Of a stretch of 44,262 nt of DNA, positions 27,573 to 36,521 are shown piece after piece. The translations under genes and the position numbers were made by a program. The stretch comes from Candidatus Coproplasma avistercoris (GTDB lineage Bacteria > Bacillota > Clostridia > Christensenellales > Borkfalkiaceae), in contig DVIK01000034.1 of assembly GCA_018711385.1 (NCBI GenBank), forward strand, positions 1 to 44,262. The letters run 5' to 3'. Under the pieces are notes generated by a model. The model made no database searches. It had not been told where the DNA came from and saw only the letters and a list, made by a program, of their open reading frames with translations. Every line of letters starts with the position of its first letter. The stretch's first letter is position 1.

Positions 27573-28718
27573 TTATACGGCGACGGGCATTTTATTGTTA
27601 AACGCCGCAGCATCGCCGCGGGAGATATTATAGAGAACGCCCATAGAGGCCATGGTGATTATCAGCGACGTGTTTCCGCTGGAGATGAGCGGCAACGGCA
27701 GCCCGGTGGGAGGTATAGACCCGCTGACGACCAGCGCATTGACTGCTACCTGTATGCCGTAGACGAGAGTAAACCCCGCCGCAAGCAGATATCCGAACCT
27801 GTTATTGCAGCCGCGCGCTATCTTAAAGCCGCGCCAGACTATGAACCCGCAGGCGCAAAAAAATACCGCCAGCCCGATAAAGCCGAGCTCTTCGCCCATC
27901 ACGGAGAGAATAAAATCGCTTTCGGCAAACGGCAGAAAGCGGTATTTCTGTGTGGAGTTGAACAGACCGACCCCGAACAGCCCGCCGTTGCCGAGGGCGT
28001 AGAGCGATTGGATGAGCTGATACCCTTCACCCTGCGGCGACGACCAGGGATCGAGAAATGCCGAAAGTCGCTGCAACCTGTAAGGTTCGGTGATGATGAG
28101 CACCGGCACCGCGAGCACGCACGGAACGAGTATCGCTGCAAACGTTTTAAGGCTTGCGCCGCTCAGAAACACCACCGCGAGCATGAGCATGCCCAGGCAC
28201 ATGGTAATGCTCATGTTGGGTTCGAGGATTATCAGCACGCAGAATAACCCGCCCACGCCGAGCACGGGCAGCACTCCGGTTATGCGCCTTATCCTGCCGG
28301 CATTGGCAGAAAAATACGCCGCGGCAAACAGCACAAACGAGTACTTGGCTATTTCCGACGGCTGCAGCGTGAGCGGCCCCAGCCCTATCCAGCGGGTAGC
28401 CCCGTAATTGGTCACGCCTATGCCCGGCACGAAGACCAGCGCAAGCAGCACGGCGGAGACTGCTACGGCTATGTACCTGAACTTTTCCAGCTTACGGTAC
28501 GGAAAAAAACAGAAAAACGCCATTGCAGCTCCGCCGGCGACAAGGCCTACGACCTGCTTTTTTACGAAGTAGAAACTGTCGCCGTACCTGACCTCGCCAA
28601 CGTAACTGCTTGCCGAATATATCATCACGCAGCCGAAGCATGCCATCAGCACAACGCAGACAAGCAGGGCGATATCGCCGCGCGGACGGCGCCGACTACG
28701 TATCAGAAGCGCCTTCAA
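27573..28718 (-). CDS. ftsW: Septal peptidoglycan polymerase FtsW (SEDS family)
   Basis: A 381-residue polytopic membrane glycosyltransferase that polymerises lipid II at the septum with its partner PBP. Motifs include MIYSASSY in helix 1, GATRWIGLGPLTLQPSEIAKY, EPNMSITMC, RLSAFLDPWSSPQGEGYQ and GEELGFIGLA, and the end has PPTGLPLPLISSGNTS. These contain the conserved SEDS residues. Length is typical. The start is a TTG that overlaps the murD stop codon (TTGA), with no other plausible start nearby. It lies between murD and murA; murG, which often follows, is missing. RodA is an alternative, but context favours FtsW. Confidence 0.93.
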   Translation of the reverse strand: MKALLIRSRRRPRGDIALLVCVVLMACFGCVMIYSASSYVGEVRYGDSFYFVKKQVVGLVAGGAAMAFFCFFPYRKLEKFRYIAVAVSAVLLALVFVPGIGVTNYGATRWIGLGPLTLQPSEIAKYSFVLFAAAYFSANAGRIRRITGVLPVLGVGGLFCVLIILEPNMSITMCLGMLMLAVVFLSGASLKTFAAILVPCVLAVPVLIITEPYRLQRLSAFLDPWSSPQGEGYQLIQSLYALGNGGLFGVGLFNSTQKYRFLPFAESDFILSVMGEELGFIGLAVFFCACGFIVWRGFKIARGCNNRFGYLLAAGFTLVYGIQVAVNALVVSGSIPPTGLPLPLISSGNTSLIITMASMGVLYNISRGDAAAFNNKMPVAV

Positions 28719-30055
28719 CTGCCGCTCACTATGCGGGCAAAAGCGTCGCCGCGCTCTTCATAGCCCGAAAATTCATCAAAGCTCGAACTTGCCGGGCTCA
28801 GGAGTACATTCTGACCGGGCTTCGCCTCGCGGTCGGCGACGCGCACCGCCGTTTCGAAGTCCGAACAGAGCGAAAAATTTTCAAACCCCGCCTCCTGGGC
28901 GGCGGCAAGCAGCCTGTATCTGTTTTCCCCGTAGAGCACGGCATGCACCACGCGGCTGTCCTTCAGCTTTCTGAACAGCGGATAATATTCATAGCCCTTA
29001 TCCCTTCCGCCGAGCAGGATCACGGTGTCGCGATGCATGCTCTCCACCGCCTTGACGGCCGCGTCCACGTTGGTGCCCTTGCTGTCGTCTATGTAGGTCT
29101 TCCCGCCGCGCTCGCAGACGGTCTCTATTCTGTGGCGCACCCCTCTGAACGCACACACCGAGGCTGCCGCCCGTTCCATGTCCAGTCCGAGCGCGCTTGC
29201 GGCGCCCATTGCGGCGAGCGCGTCGCTGACGTTGTGCGCGCCCTCCGTCTTCATGTCGGAAACGGAAAACAGCCTTGCCCCGTCGCAGTAGACGGCGCCG
29301 TTTTCGCACCACACCCCGTCGGTACGCGGCTGCATGGAAAACCATATCACGCGGCACCTGATCTTTTCGGCGAACGAACGCACGATGGGGTCGTCGTAAT
29401 TGAGGACTGCGTACTCGCTACCGCGGAGGTTGCGCAGCAGTTTGCCCTTTAAGAATATGTAATTTTCCATGTTATAGTGACGGTTGAGGTGGTCTTCGGT
29501 GATGTTGGTTATCACCGCCACATGCGGCCGCAGCGAAGAGAGCGTTTCAAGCTGGAAGGAGGAAACTTCGATGACGGCAAAATCATCAAAACCCAGATTT
29601 TCCGCCTCGTTGACAAGGGGATTGCCCACATTGCCGCACAGCACGGAATTCTTCCCCTGCGCGCGGAGGATATCGTCTATCATGGTGACCGTAGTCGTCT
29701 TGCCGTTTGTCCCCGTGACGGCGACAGAGGTAGCGCGAAGGAAAAGCGCGCCCAGCTCCTCTTCCCCTATCACCGCCTTGCCGCGCCTTCCGAACGCAAG
29801 CGGCAACGGGTTGTCTATGGGAATCCCGGGGCTGAGCACGAGTATGTCGCAGCCGTCGGCGATGCCGTCCAGCCCGTCCTGCCGCACACGGTGCGCGCCG
29901 GCCTCTTCGAGCGAGTTCATCACCTCGGTTATCCTGTCGCTCTCCACGTCGTCGTACAGATACACCTCCGCACCCCTGCGGAGAAGAAATTTCGCCGCGC
30001 TCTCGCCCGAGCGCGACATGCCTGCCACGAGAAACTTCTGATTTCTGAAATACAA
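28715..30055 (-). CDS. murD: UDP-N-acetylmuramoylalanine-D-glutamate ligase
   Basis: A 446-residue cytosolic Mur ligase that adds D-glutamate to UDP-MurNAc-L-Ala. The N-terminal domain has VAGMSRSGESAAKFL. The ATP loop is GTNGKTTTVTM (around residues 115-125). ITNITEDHLNRHYNMENYIF, GAHNVSDALAA, RGVRHRIE and DDSKGTNVDA are the family motifs in order. It starts at TTG 30055, with GAGG upstream and 8 bp after the mraY stop; the next ATG would cut the Rossmann fold. It is coupled to ftsW through the TTGA overlap. Confidence 0.96.
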   Translation of the reverse strand: MYFRNQKFLVAGMSRSGESAAKFLLRRGAEVYLYDDVESDRITEVMNSLEEAGAHRVRQDGLDGIADGCDILVLSPGIPIDNPLPLAFGRRGKAVIGEEELGALFLRATSVAVTGTNGKTTTVTMIDDILRAQGKNSVLCGNVGNPLVNEAENLGFDDFAVIEVSSFQLETLSSLRPHVAVITNITEDHLNRHYNMENYIFLKGKLLRNLRGSEYAVLNYDDPIVRSFAEKIRCRVIWFSMQPRTDGVWCENGAVYCDGARLFSVSDMKTEGAHNVSDALAAMGAASALGLDMERAAASVCAFRGVRHRIETVCERGGKTYIDDSKGTNVDAAVKAVESMHRDTVILLGGRDKGYEYYPLFRKLKDSRVVHAVLYGENRYRLLAAAQEAGFENFSLCSDFETAVRVADREAKPGQNVLLSPASSSFDEFSGYEERGDAFARIVSGS

Positions 30056-30063
30056 AACTTACC

Positions 30064-31005
30064 TCACGCTAATGAAAGGCAGGCAAGCCCCATGACCGCC
30101 GTGATAACGGCGTAAACATAGGTTATCTTGCCTTCCGACAAACCTTTCATCTGGAAATGATGATGGACGGGCGCCATCAAAAACACCCGCCGCTTTGTCC
30201 GCTTATAGTATATTACCTGCACTATCACCGATATTCCCGAAACGACGAACATTATGCCCACTACGGGGATATAGAGCATATTGCCGGAAAACACGGATAC
30301 GCAGCCTATGAACGCGCCGAGCGCCAGCGAACCCGTATCGCCCATGAACACCGACGCCCTGTTAACGTTGAACACAAGGAACGCCGCAAGCGCGCCGCAC
30401 ATCGAAAAGCACAGCAGCGACAGCCTGCCCGACGAGATGACCGTGAGCGCGCCCATTGCGGCAAGATAGGCAAACGACGTGCCTCCCGCCAGCCCGTCCA
30501 GTCCGTCGGTGAGGTTGACGCAGTTGACCGTGGCAAGAAATACGAACAGCACGGCGGGTATTATACCCCAGAAAATATCGACGCTTATATCGAAAAAAGG
30601 AATATTTACGGAAGTGATGCCGTTTACATAGCAGTACACCGCAGCTATGGCGGCGATCGCCACCTGGAAGATTATCTTCTGATAGGGCTTGAGGCCGAGA
30701 TTATCTTTGCGGCAGATCTTGAGAAGGTCGTCGCAGAAACCCACGAGGCAATATCCGGCGGTTATAACGAGGGTGAGGTTGACTTCCGACGAGGACGTCC
30801 CGCAGAAACACAGCCCGACGATCACCGCCGAGCACACAAAGGCCAGCCCTCCCATTGTGGGAGTGCCGACCTTATCTTTATGCTCTTTTACATACCCCAG
30901 GATATACTGTCCGGCTTTCAGCCGCCTGAGCAGCGGGCGCAGCAGCGCGCACAGTACCAACGACAGGGCGAATGCCGCAAGCGCGGCGGTGCAGATCCTG
31001 TTCAT
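30064..31005 (-). CDS. mraY: Phospho-N-acetylmuramoyl-pentapeptide transferase
   Basis: A 313-residue polytopic membrane enzyme that joins UDP-MurNAc-pentapeptide to undecaprenyl phosphate, forming lipid I. The conserved KVGTPTMGGLAFV lies near residues 41-53. The catalytic aspartates are in GFCDDLLKI and FMGDTGSLALG. NLTDGLDGLAGG and the HHHFQMKG loop near the C-terminus are also present. About ten hydrophobic segments fit the family. It follows murE by only a few bases, with no murF between them. The ribosome site is weak, suggesting coupling to murE. Confidence 0.96.
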   Translation of the reverse strand: MNRICTAALAAFALSLVLCALLRPLLRRLKAGQYILGYVKEHKDKVGTPTMGGLAFVCSAVIVGLCFCGTSSSEVNLTLVITAGYCLVGFCDDLLKICRKDNLGLKPYQKIIFQVAIAAIAAVYCYVNGITSVNIPFFDISVDIFWGIIPAVLFVFLATVNCVNLTDGLDGLAGGTSFAYLAAMGALTVISSGRLSLLCFSMCGALAAFLVFNVNRASVFMGDTGSLALGAFIGCVSVFSGNMLYIPVVGIMFVVSGISVIVQVIYYKRTKRRVFLMAPVHHHFQMKGLSEGKITYVYAVITAVMGLACLSLA

Positions 31006-31009
31006 GTTG

Positions 31010-32449
31010 TCAGGTTATTATTTCCCTGATAACCGTATTGTCATCATAGTCGTGTTTTATACCCATGATCTCCTGATAACTTTCCCCGCCCTTGCCTGCG
31101 ACGAGCAGTATATCCCCCTCGCGCAGCAGGCCTATGGCGTACTCCGTGGCCGTCCGTCTGTCGGTCACCGTGACATACGACTTTCCGGAAGGGCGCACGC
31201 CCTCCTCTATCTGCAATATGATGTCGTACGGGTCCTCATACCGCGGATTATCGGAGGTGATTATCAGAAAATCGGCGTACTTAGCCGCGACCGCACCCAT
31301 CAGCGGACGCTTGGAACTGTCCCTGTTCCCGCCGCAACCGAACAGGCAGTACAGCTTGCCGCTGCACAATCTTTTAAGCGTGCCGAGCGATTTGCCCAGC
31401 CCGTCGGGAGTGTGCGCAAAGTCCACGAATATGCTTGCGCCGTTGTATTTGCCGGCACACTCCAGCCTTCCGGGCACCCGTTCAAGCGCCGCCAGTCCAT
31501 TTGCTATCACCTCCGTCTTTACGCCGAGCACCCGCGCGCAGGCAGCGGCGGCGAGCGCGTTGCTGACGTTGTATTCGCCCGGCATGTGCAGCCCTATCTC
31601 GTACAGTTCATCGAAAAGATTTATGACAAAGGTGCTGCCGTCCAGCCGTTCCGCAATATCCACGGCGAACACATCCGCGGGATTTTTCAGCCCGTAGGTC
31701 ACGGGGGCGGGCGCAAAGCGGGCTATCTCGCGGCCTGTCGCGTCGTCGGAATTTATGACCGAGCGAAGGCACCTGCCGCCCCTGAACAGCTTTTTCTTGC
31801 ACCCGGAATACTCGTTCATGTCTGCAAAGAAGTCTAGGTGATCCTGCGTGCAGTTGGTGAATATGCCCGCTTCGAAGGTTATACCCTCCGTCTTTCCGAA
31901 TGCCAACGCATGGGCAGAGACCTCCATGAACACGTATTCCACCCCGCAGTCCGCCATCTCACGCAGAACGGAGAACAGGCAGATCGGATCGGGAGTGGTG
32001 AGTTCGGGAGCTATCGCCCTGCCCGCAAAGGCAATGCCGAGCGTGCCTATGACACCCGTGCTCCTGCCCGCGGCGCGGAAGATGCTGTCGAGCATGTAAG
32101 TGACGGTGGTCTTGCCGTTGGTGCCGGTGACGCCGACCATTTTCAGCCGTCTGTCGGGGCGGCCGTAAAATTCCCGCGCCGCCGCAGTCATGGCCGCCCT
32201 GCCGTCCCCGACTATCAACTGCGGCACGGGCAGATCGAGTTTGCGTTCGCACACAAGCGCGGCCGCACCGCCTCTAACCGCACGGGCGGCAACTTCATGC
32301 GAGTCGAAGCTGCGCCCCTTATAGCAGAAAAACAGATCGCCGCACTGCACCTTTGCCGCCGAGGCGCACAGCCCCGTTATTTCGATATTTTCACCGCCCT
32401 CGGCGGACGCGCCGAGCGCTTTTGCCAGTTCGCAGATATTCATTGTCAC
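31010..32449 (-). CDS. murE: UDP-MurNAc-tripeptide synthetase (meso-diaminopimelate type)
   Basis: A 479-residue cytosolic ligase that adds the third residue of the peptide stem. The ATP loop is GTNGKTTVTYM (around residues 110-120). TTPDP, NCTQDHLDFF, GEYNVSNALAA and DFAHTPDGL follow. SDNPRYEDP near residue 405 carries the DNPR motif that selects meso-diaminopimelate over lysine, so the wall is probably of the DAP type. The GTG start at 32449 overlaps the pbp stop codon (GTGA); an ATG two codons later (32443) is nearly as likely. It sits between pbp and mraY. Confidence 0.95.
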   Translation of the reverse strand: MTMNICELAKALGASAEGGENIEITGLCASAAKVQCGDLFFCYKGRSFDSHEVAARAVRGGAAALVCERKLDLPVPQLIVGDGRAAMTAAAREFYGRPDRRLKMVGVTGTNGKTTVTYMLDSIFRAAGRSTGVIGTLGIAFAGRAIAPELTTPDPICLFSVLREMADCGVEYVFMEVSAHALAFGKTEGITFEAGIFTNCTQDHLDFFADMNEYSGCKKKLFRGGRCLRSVINSDDATGREIARFAPAPVTYGLKNPADVFAVDIAERLDGSTFVINLFDELYEIGLHMPGEYNVSNALAAAACARVLGVKTEVIANGLAALERVPGRLECAGKYNGASIFVDFAHTPDGLGKSLGTLKRLCSGKLYCLFGCGGNRDSSKRPLMGAVAAKYADFLIITSDNPRYEDPYDIILQIEEGVRPSGKSYVTVTDRRTATEYAIGLLREGDILLVAGKGGESYQEIMGIKHDYDDNTVIREIIT

Positions 32450-34218
32450 CTCACCGCCTCGTACGGCGCTATATTTTTTATGGCTATTATGTCGGAAAAA
32501 AGTTCCTTCGCGACGGGCGCCGCCACCACGCTGCCGTAATATGCGCCCTGCGGTTCATCCACCGTGACGAGCGCGAGATACTGCGGGTCGTCTGCGGGAA
32601 AAAAGCCAACGAACGACGACACATACTTACCGACGGCTATCTTGCCGTCCTCGTATTTCTGCGCAGTGCCCGTCTTGCCGCCCACCTTGTAGCCCGCTAT
32701 GTATGCGTTCTTGCCGCTGCCGTCCCTCACCACTCCTTCGAGCATCTCCGCAAGCATTGCGGAGGCCTCGGCGCTTATCACCCGCTGTTTAAGCACGGGG
32801 CTGAACTCCTCCGCGCTGCCGTCCGGAGAAACAATGCCGCTTACAAGGCGGGGCTGATAGTAGTTGCCGCCGTTGACGGCCGCGGCTACGGCGCACGCAA
32901 GCTGCAGGCGGGTCAGCGCCACTGTCTGCCCGAAACCTATGCGCGCCAGATCGCAGTCCCTTACAAGCGACTGCGGAAGCAGCATGCCCGCCGCCTCGCC
33001 CGAAAAGTCTATGCCGGTAACGGCGCCCAGCCCGAACGCGGTGAGATATTCATAGAACTTCTGTTTGCCGAGCGAAAGAGCGATGTCGGTAAAACACGGG
33101 TTGCAGCTGTTATTGAGCGCAAGCGCGAGCGTCTGATTGGAGTGCTTGCCGTTTTTGTGGTCGGACCAGCACTTTATGCGCGTGCCGTCTACCGAGCGGG
33201 TGCGCGAAGAATTGAAAATATACTGCGGGGAAAACGCCGAAGAGTTGCCGCGCAGATATTCCTCCAAGTTCGCCGCGGCGGTTATCACCTTGAACGTGGA
33301 CCCTGGCTCGTATATATCCGCCACCACCGTATTGCGGGAGAGCGCGTTCAGGGCCTCGGCGTCGTCGCGCGGAACGTCGTTGAGGTCATAGGACGGATAA
33401 TTGGCGAGCGCAAGCACTTCAAAATTGCGCGGGTCGAGCACTATGCAGGAAACTGATCTTGCGCCGCTCGAACGGTATGCGGAGCGCACAGCATCCTCAG
33501 CGGCGATCTGTATGGATGCGTCTATCGTCAGCTTTATGCCGCTGCCGGGCTCGGCCGGCGTATAGACTATCGCGCCGCCGCGCTCGATACCCACTATGTC
33601 CGTCGCATAGAGAATCTCGCCGTCCTTTCCCGAAAGCAGCCCGTCGTAATACTTCTCCAGCCCGGATATGCCTGTGCCGTCCGTGGAGGTAAAGCCGAGC
33701 ACCTGGCACAGCAGTTCGCCGTATGAATAGGTACGCGTATTGTCGCGAGCATAATAGACGCCCGGCAGACCGAGCGAAACAAGCCGGTCTATGCATTCCT
33801 TGTTGACATGCGTCGCAACAGTGACTTCGGAGACCCCGCTGCGCGAGATCTTTGCAAGCAAAGCATCGGCATCCGCGTCCAGCACTGCCGCAAGCGCCTT
33901 GGCGCAGTACGGTTTATCCTCAACCGCTGCGGGGCGCGCGAATACGCTGTAAGTGTTCAGGTTGCCGGCGAGCACAGTGCCGTCCCTGTCGTAAATTTTA
34001 CCGCGTGCGGCGATCACGGGCACCTCCCTGTTCCACTGGTCGGCAGCCCTTATCACAAGCCTGCTGCCGTCTATCGCCTGCACCCAGAAAAAGCGGCACA
34101 TAACCGCGCAAAAAATAAAGGCTATTGCCAGACTTACCGACAATAACCTCTTTTGTAAAACCGTAAGGGAAAATCCCTCGCTTTTTTTTATTGAATTTTT
34201 GATAGTTCGACCTCGCAT
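32446..34218 (-). CDS. Septal penicillin-binding protein 2 (FtsI/SpoVD type transpeptidase)
   Basis: A 590-residue class B PBP that cross-links septal peptidoglycan with FtsW. One N-terminal transmembrane helix spans about residues 24-46. The dimerisation/pedestal domain starts with RGKIYDRDGTVLAGN. The transpeptidase has the catalytic GSTFK (SxxK), NNSCN (SxN) and KTGTA (KTG) motifs in order. There is no C-terminal PASTA repeat, which Bacillota homologues such as SpoVD often have. It starts at ATG 34218, whose A also ends the ftsL stop codon region, and lies directly after ftsL. It could serve vegetative division, sporulation, or both. Confidence 0.94.
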   Translation of the reverse strand: MRGRTIKNSIKKSEGFSLTVLQKRLLSVSLAIAFIFCAVMCRFFWVQAIDGSRLVIRAADQWNREVPVIAARGKIYDRDGTVLAGNLNTYSVFARPAAVEDKPYCAKALAAVLDADADALLAKISRSGVSEVTVATHVNKECIDRLVSLGLPGVYYARDNTRTYSYGELLCQVLGFTSTDGTGISGLEKYYDGLLSGKDGEILYATDIVGIERGGAIVYTPAEPGSGIKLTIDASIQIAAEDAVRSAYRSSGARSVSCIVLDPRNFEVLALANYPSYDLNDVPRDDAEALNALSRNTVVADIYEPGSTFKVITAAANLEEYLRGNSSAFSPQYIFNSSRTRSVDGTRIKCWSDHKNGKHSNQTLALALNNSCNPCFTDIALSLGKQKFYEYLTAFGLGAVTGIDFSGEAAGMLLPQSLVRDCDLARIGFGQTVALTRLQLACAVAAAVNGGNYYQPRLVSGIVSPDGSAEEFSPVLKQRVISAEASAMLAEMLEGVVRDGSGKNAYIAGYKVGGKTGTAQKYEDGKIAVGKYVSSFVGFFPADDPQYLALVTVDEPQGAYYGSVVAAPVAKELFSDIIAIKNIAPYEAVR

Positions 34219-34970
34219 CAGATCCAGCCCATGTCTTCGGCAACTTCAAGGATGTGATCGTCGGAAGTGAGTTCCTCCAGCTCGGCGGCGACCTGCGACT
34301 GAGCGGCGCGCGCACCCTCTACCCTGCCTTCGAAATATTCTATATCGGAATTGAGGTTGGAGATAACTGCCGAATTTACGATGATGAGCACGAACACGGC
34401 AAGGATAAGCCCGACTATCACGCCCAGAACTGTTTTGTCGCGCTTGGTAAGGCGTATGCTCTTACCCTCGTCCGCGGGGCGGCTTATCTCGCCCTCATGC
34501 ATTGCGCGGGACCTGCCCGCTATCGCCGTACCGTCCGCGCTTATCGTCTGATACTGTATCGTCGTGGGCGTTGGACGAAGGTCTTCGTTCTCCTCTTCGG
34601 CGGGAGCGGGAGCCTGGGCGGAAATGCGGTTTACGGCGCTGTCCGCCCTGAATATGTCGGCATCGGCGCGCGCATTCTTTACGGTATACACCTCCTGAGC
34701 GGGTGCGCGGCGCGCGATTATGCCCTTATCGTACTGACGAGCGGGTGCGGGCGACTGAACCTGCTGCTCTGCCGCGGGTGCCGCTGCGACGACATCCGAA
34801 CCTTCGGCATCTATGCTGGCGACTATATCCTTTATCTTATACTCGGGGTTGAGCAGACGGGCAAGGTTGTTGCCCATGCGCGCATTGTGAAGCTCGTCGG
34901 CGGTCATGCCGGCGTTTTCGGAAACCTGACGGGATATTTTTCTTTCGATTATAGGCGTTGCGACAGCCAT
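34218..34970 (-). CDS. ftsL: FtsL-like division protein with long cytosolic N-terminus
   Basis: A 250-residue bitopic protein at the ftsL position between rsmH and the septal PBP. Residues 1-180 are hydrophilic, Ala/Pro/Glu-rich and probably disordered. About 181-203 is one transmembrane helix (VLGVIVGLILAVFVLIIV). The last 45 residues form a short coiled coil ending in LEVAEDMGWI, the FtsL/DivIC-type end. Typical FtsL is 90-130 residues with a short cytosolic part. I chose the ATG at 34970 because AAGGAG lies six bases upstream; the longer frame starts with a poor TTG. The call rests on topology and position. Confidence 0.8.
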   Translation of the reverse strand: MAVATPIIERKISRQVSENAGMTADELHNARMGNNLARLLNPEYKIKDIVASIDAEGSDVVAAAPAAEQQVQSPAPARQYDKGIIARRAPAQEVYTVKNARADADIFRADSAVNRISAQAPAPAEEENEDLRPTPTTIQYQTISADGTAIAGRSRAMHEGEISRPADEGKSIRLTKRDKTVLGVIVGLILAVFVLIIVNSAVISNLNSDIEYFEGRVEGARAAQSQVAAELEELTSDDHILEVAEDMGWI

Positions 34971-35002
34971 TTTCCACTCCTTGCGCGGGCGCCTCCCGCG
35001 GC

Positions 35003-35944
35003 TCAAATAATTTTACGGGCTACCCTGAGCTTTGCCGAACGCGAACGGGAATTTACAAGCATTTCCTTCGCCCCTGCAACCACAGGTTTTTTTGTGAGCA
35101 CCTCTATCTCTTTCTTCTTTCCGCATACGCAGACGGGCAGTTCCTTCGGGCAGATACAGTCCGTTTCGAGATATCTGAATGCATTCTTTACTATTCTGTC
35201 CTCCAGCGAATGAAAGGTGAGAACGGCTATCCTTCCACCCTTGTTGAGCCTTCGGGTAAGGCCCAGCACGGCTTCGTAAAGCCCGTCTAACTCCCCGTTC
35301 ACCTCTATGCGGACCGCCTGAAAACTTTTACGGGCGGCGGGTCCGTTCTGTCGGAATTTCGCCGGTATACTGTCTTCGATTATCTGCGAGAACTCTCCGC
35401 ACGTCTTTATGCGCTTCCGTTCCCTCTCCTTTACTATGTTGGCGGCTATCTGCGCCGCAAATTTCTCCTCTCCGTATTCTTTGAGTATCCGGGCAAGCTC
35501 CCGCTGCGGATATTCGTTTATCACGTCTTCAGCTGTGAGAGGCGCTGCCGTGTCCATTCTCATGTCGAGCGGTGCATCCGCGCACATGTAGGAAAACCCG
35601 CGTTCGGGGACGTCTATCTGATGACTGGAGATGCCGAAGTCGAGCATTACTCCGTCGAGACCGGCAGTCCCTTCCTCTTCAAGCACCTTTTCGTACGCCT
35701 TGAAGTTGGATTTGTGTATCGAAAACCTGCCTTCGAACTGCTTCAGCCTCTCCCTTGCGGCAGCTATCGCCTCGTCGTCGAGATCGGTCGCTATCAGCCT
35801 GCCGTCGGGGGAGGAACGGCGGAGTATCTCGAATGAATGTCCGCCCCCGCCGAGGGTGCCGTCGAAGAACACCCCGCCCCTTTCGGGCTTAAGCCCCTCC
35901 ATGCACTCTTCGAGCATGACGGGAAAGTGTGAAAAGCCGCTCAT
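35003..35944 (-). CDS. rsmH: 16S rRNA (cytosine-1402 N4) methyltransferase RsmH
   Basis: A 313-residue SAM-dependent methyltransferase (also called MraW) that modifies C1402 in the ribosomal decoding centre. HFPVMLEECMEGL opens the protein, FDGTLGGGGHSFEIL (around residues 24-38) is the SAM loop, and LDFGISSHQIDVPERGFSY and LTFHSLEDRIVK are further family motifs. Length and position right after mraZ are typical. The start is 1 bp after the mraZ stop, so translation is coupled. Confidence 0.97.
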   Translation of the reverse strand: MSGFSHFPVMLEECMEGLKPERGGVFFDGTLGGGGHSFEILRRSSPDGRLIATDLDDEAIAAARERLKQFEGRFSIHKSNFKAYEKVLEEEGTAGLDGVMLDFGISSHQIDVPERGFSYMCADAPLDMRMDTAAPLTAEDVINEYPQRELARILKEYGEEKFAAQIAANIVKERERKRIKTCGEFSQIIEDSIPAKFRQNGPAARKSFQAVRIEVNGELDGLYEAVLGLTRRLNKGGRIAVLTFHSLEDRIVKNAFRYLETDCICPKELPVCVCGKKKEIEVLTKKPVVAGAKEMLVNSRSRSAKLRVARKII

Positions 35945-35945
35945 C

Positions 35946-36374
35946 TTAAATACCGAGCGCGTTGAAGGACTGGTCGAAACTCATGCTGTCCTCGCCGAAG
36001 TATTCGTCGTAAACTTCCTTTGCCCAAAGCTCGGCCCTGTTGCCGGCCCCGCAGAATACGACATCCTTTTTGATGCGGGCGAACTCCCTTAAATTTGCGG
36101 GGAGCACCACCCTGCCCTGATTGTCCTCTTCGGCGGACACGAACGATTTGATGAACGACCTCATTCCGCGACGCTTTTCCGCGTCGGAAATTTTGATCTC
36201 TTCAAGTCTGGCGAAATATTCCTTTGCCACTTCCTCGGGGAAAATAAACAGGCAGCCATCGGTACCCTTGGCGAAATAGTAGTTGTCGCCAAGCTCCTTC
36301 TTTAATTTTGAAGGCACCCTTATTCGGTTTTTTGCGTCCAGCTGGTGGCTGTATTCGCCCGTGAGAAAAACCAT
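35946..36374 (-). CDS. mraZ: Transcriptional regulator MraZ
   Basis: A 142-residue AbrB-fold DNA-binding protein that typically represses its own dcw operon. The two DxxxR-type half motifs are DAKNRIRVPSKLKKEL (around residues 13-28) and EDNQGRVVLPANLREF (around 83-98). It is the first gene of the dcw operon. Its promoter contains two CCAC/GTGG repeats 10 bp apart that fit the repeat pattern of MraZ boxes, suggesting autoregulation. Confidence 0.96.
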   Translation of the reverse strand: MVFLTGEYSHQLDAKNRIRVPSKLKKELGDNYYFAKGTDGCLFIFPEEVAKEYFARLEEIKISDAEKRRGMRSFIKSFVSAEEDNQGRVVLPANLREFARIKKDVVFCGAGNRAELWAKEVYDEYFGEDSMSFDQSFNALGI

Positions 36375-36389
36375 CCTTCTTTACCTTTC

Positions 36390-36403
36390 GATACAACTGT
36401 ATC
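36390..36403. promoter_or_regulatory. Palindrome at the mraZ transcript start
   Basis: GATACA-AC-TGTATC (36390-36403) lies at the predicted start of transcription. It may be a second operator or a 5' stabilising hairpin. Confidence 0.3.
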
Positions 36404-36406
36404 TCT

Positions 36407-36440
36407 ATCATAGCATTAAAATTGACCACTGTCAACCACA
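36407..36440 (-). promoter_or_regulatory. Promoter of the dcw operon with overlapping MraZ-box-like repeats
   Basis: TTGACA (36430-36435), 17 bp, TATGAT (36407-36412) on the minus strand. GTGG occurs twice with 10 bp period (36426-36429 and 36436-36439), flanking the -35, as expected for MraZ boxes. The same stretch also holds the dyad TTGAC-N4-GTCAA (36422-36435). Confidence 0.75.
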
Positions 36441-36521
36441 TTACACAAAATATTTTAATATTTCAAATTTTTTTTGCAATATGACTTGTTTTACCGTGAG
36501 TGGATTTTTGCAAATTCACAA

